Shown here in pieces: positions 63,451 to 64,000 of a stretch of DNA of 64,000 bases. Made by a program: the position numbers and the translations under genes. The notes below the pieces were generated by a model that saw only the letters and a program-made list of their open reading frames with translations, had not been told where the DNA came from and did not search any database. The DNA lies in NCBI GenBank assembly GCA_023284085.1, contig JAKVHY010000023.1:41818-105817 (forward strand). Direction: 5' to 3'. Origin of the DNA: Shewanella benthica (lineage in GTDB: Bacteria > Pseudomonadota > Gammaproteobacteria > Enterobacterales > Shewanellaceae). Position 1 is the first letter of the stretch. Each line of letters opens with the position of its first letter.

Positions 63451-63855
63451 TTATTCACCTGTTAGCTTTACAAGCTGAGATTTAACCTCGGCTGAAATCG
63501 GCTGACTCTTATCTATGCCGTAATCGTAATGCACCAGGGTCGTCTTAGCTTCTGCAGTCATCTTACCCTCTTGCCAGCTCTGCTGGGCCACCTCGAAGCT
63601 GGAATTACCCACTCGGCTGATCCAGGTTTTAACGCTGACTGGCTTGCCATAATTAGTCGGCGAAGTATACGCAATGGTAAACCCCGCCACTATCAGGTTC
63701 CACTGACTTAGGTCCAGACTAGGATTGAAGATCTCGAATACTGGCTCACGTGCAGCCTCAAACCACACAGGAAGCACTGTGTTATTGATATGGCCCAGAC
63801 CATCTGTCTCGTTAAATCTTGGCTGAATCTCTAAGCTAAAAAAGGTCTCTGACAC
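63451..63855 (-). CDS. Hot-dog thioesterase
   Basis: About 134 residues from GTG 63855 (AAGAGG nine bases before); ATG 63864 is immediately adjacent to that Shine-Dalgarno, so less likely. 4HBT motif IQPRFNETDGLGHINNTVLP with the catalytic Asp, VWFEAAREPVFEIF, then KTWISRVGNSSFEVAQQSW. Convergent with the GNAT gene. A 9-bp tandem repeat lies upstream and keeps the same frame open as Asn-Lys-Ser codons. Confidence 0.85.
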   Translation of the reverse strand: MSETFFSLEIQPRFNETDGLGHINNTVLPVWFEAAREPVFEIFNPSLDLSQWNLIVAGFTIAYTSPTNYGKPVSVKTWISRVGNSSFEVAQQSWQEGKMTAEAKTTLVHYDYGIDKSQPISAEVKSQLVKLTGE

Positions 63856-63880
63856 GATAAACATCCTCTTATTATTCTTG

Positions 63881-64000
63881 TTGCTCTTATTGCTCTTATT
63901 GCTCTTATTGCTCTTATTGCTCTTATTGCTCTTATTGCTCTTATTGCTCTTATTGCTCTTATTGCTCTTATTGCTCTTATTGCTCTTATTGCTCTTATTG
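63881..64000. repeat. 9-bp tandem repeat (TTGCTCTTA)n, runs off the window
   Basis: At least 13 perfect copies of TTGCTCTTA (minus strand: TAAGAGCAA) from 63881 to the window end, preceded by a diverged copy (ATTATTCTTG, 63871-63880). It starts 26 bp before the likely start codon of the thioesterase at 63855. Confidence 0.97.

Noticed and set aside
63881..64000. CRISPR array reading of the tandem repeat
   Set aside because: The unit is 9 bp with no spacers; it is a simple tandem repeat.

Overview
The window is a chromosomal segment of a marine gammaproteobacterium, almost certainly a Shewanella. The reasons are the gene content and order (two tandem Cys-type fdhXABC operons beside DUF3305/DUF3306, a multi-cluster ferredoxin, a TorD-family chaperone, FdhD and a HemN-like radical SAM gene), the moa operon divergent from ETF-ubiquinone oxidoreductase, and a hutUHCI cluster. 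No tRNA, rRNA, CRISPR array, intact insertion sequence or prophage was found. The assignment rests on recognising protein families by eye; no database was consulted.

Layout. 0-4 kb: molybdopterin biosynthesis (moaACDE, minus strand) behind a Moco riboswitch, divergent from ETF-QO, with a perfect CRP-type palindrome between them. 4-13.4 kb: a chemoreceptor, a DUF4870 membrane protein, a MOSC protein, a diguanylate cyclase, a sugar kinase, two acetyltransferases and a HemN-like radical SAM protein. 13.7-30.4 kb: the formate dehydrogenase region, with two full fdhXABC operons, a TorD-family chaperone, a polyferredoxin, DUF3306/DUF3305, and divergent fdhD plus an excisionase-type HTH regulator. 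The moa genes supply the cofactor these enzymes need. 30.8-49.7 kb: mixed housekeeping and envelope genes (VOC, MAPEG, HAD, phospholipase-D lipoprotein, rlmF, FliL-like, ubiC, M6 protease with GlyGly-CTERM tail, GH63 glycosidase, ZIP-like/permease fusion, TANGO2-like, acyltransferase, LysE, MscS). 50.7-56.2 kb: histidine utilisation (hutH, hutU, hutC, hutI) with a perfect HutC-type operator. 56.6-58.8 kb: a small accessory block with a Cys/His-rich NifX-like protein and DUF134. 59-64 kb: membrane, barrel and esterase-like proteins, mtnC, two hot-dog thioesterases and a GNAT, ending in a 9-bp tandem repeat at the window edge.

The most unusual signal is between the genes. (1) CTAG-rich arrays with a 7-8 bp period (CCTAGGA/TTCTAGG/AACCTAGG) sit at about eleven places, nearly all just after stop codons. 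One of them folds into a perfect 16-bp hairpin. (2) Several genes have truncated 'echoes' of one end nearby: three to four tail copies of fdhC, each with its own terminator, in 18.8-19.6 kb; a hutI tail copy 2.7 kb downstream, bracketing the accessory block; and a head copy of the TANGO2-like gene 152 bp upstream of it. The fdhC tail copies come in two synonymous versions, which suggests a third fdhC once stood here. (3) Two intergenic loci share a 35-bp block, and a 90-bp element with 10-bp perfect terminal inverted repeats follows hutI.
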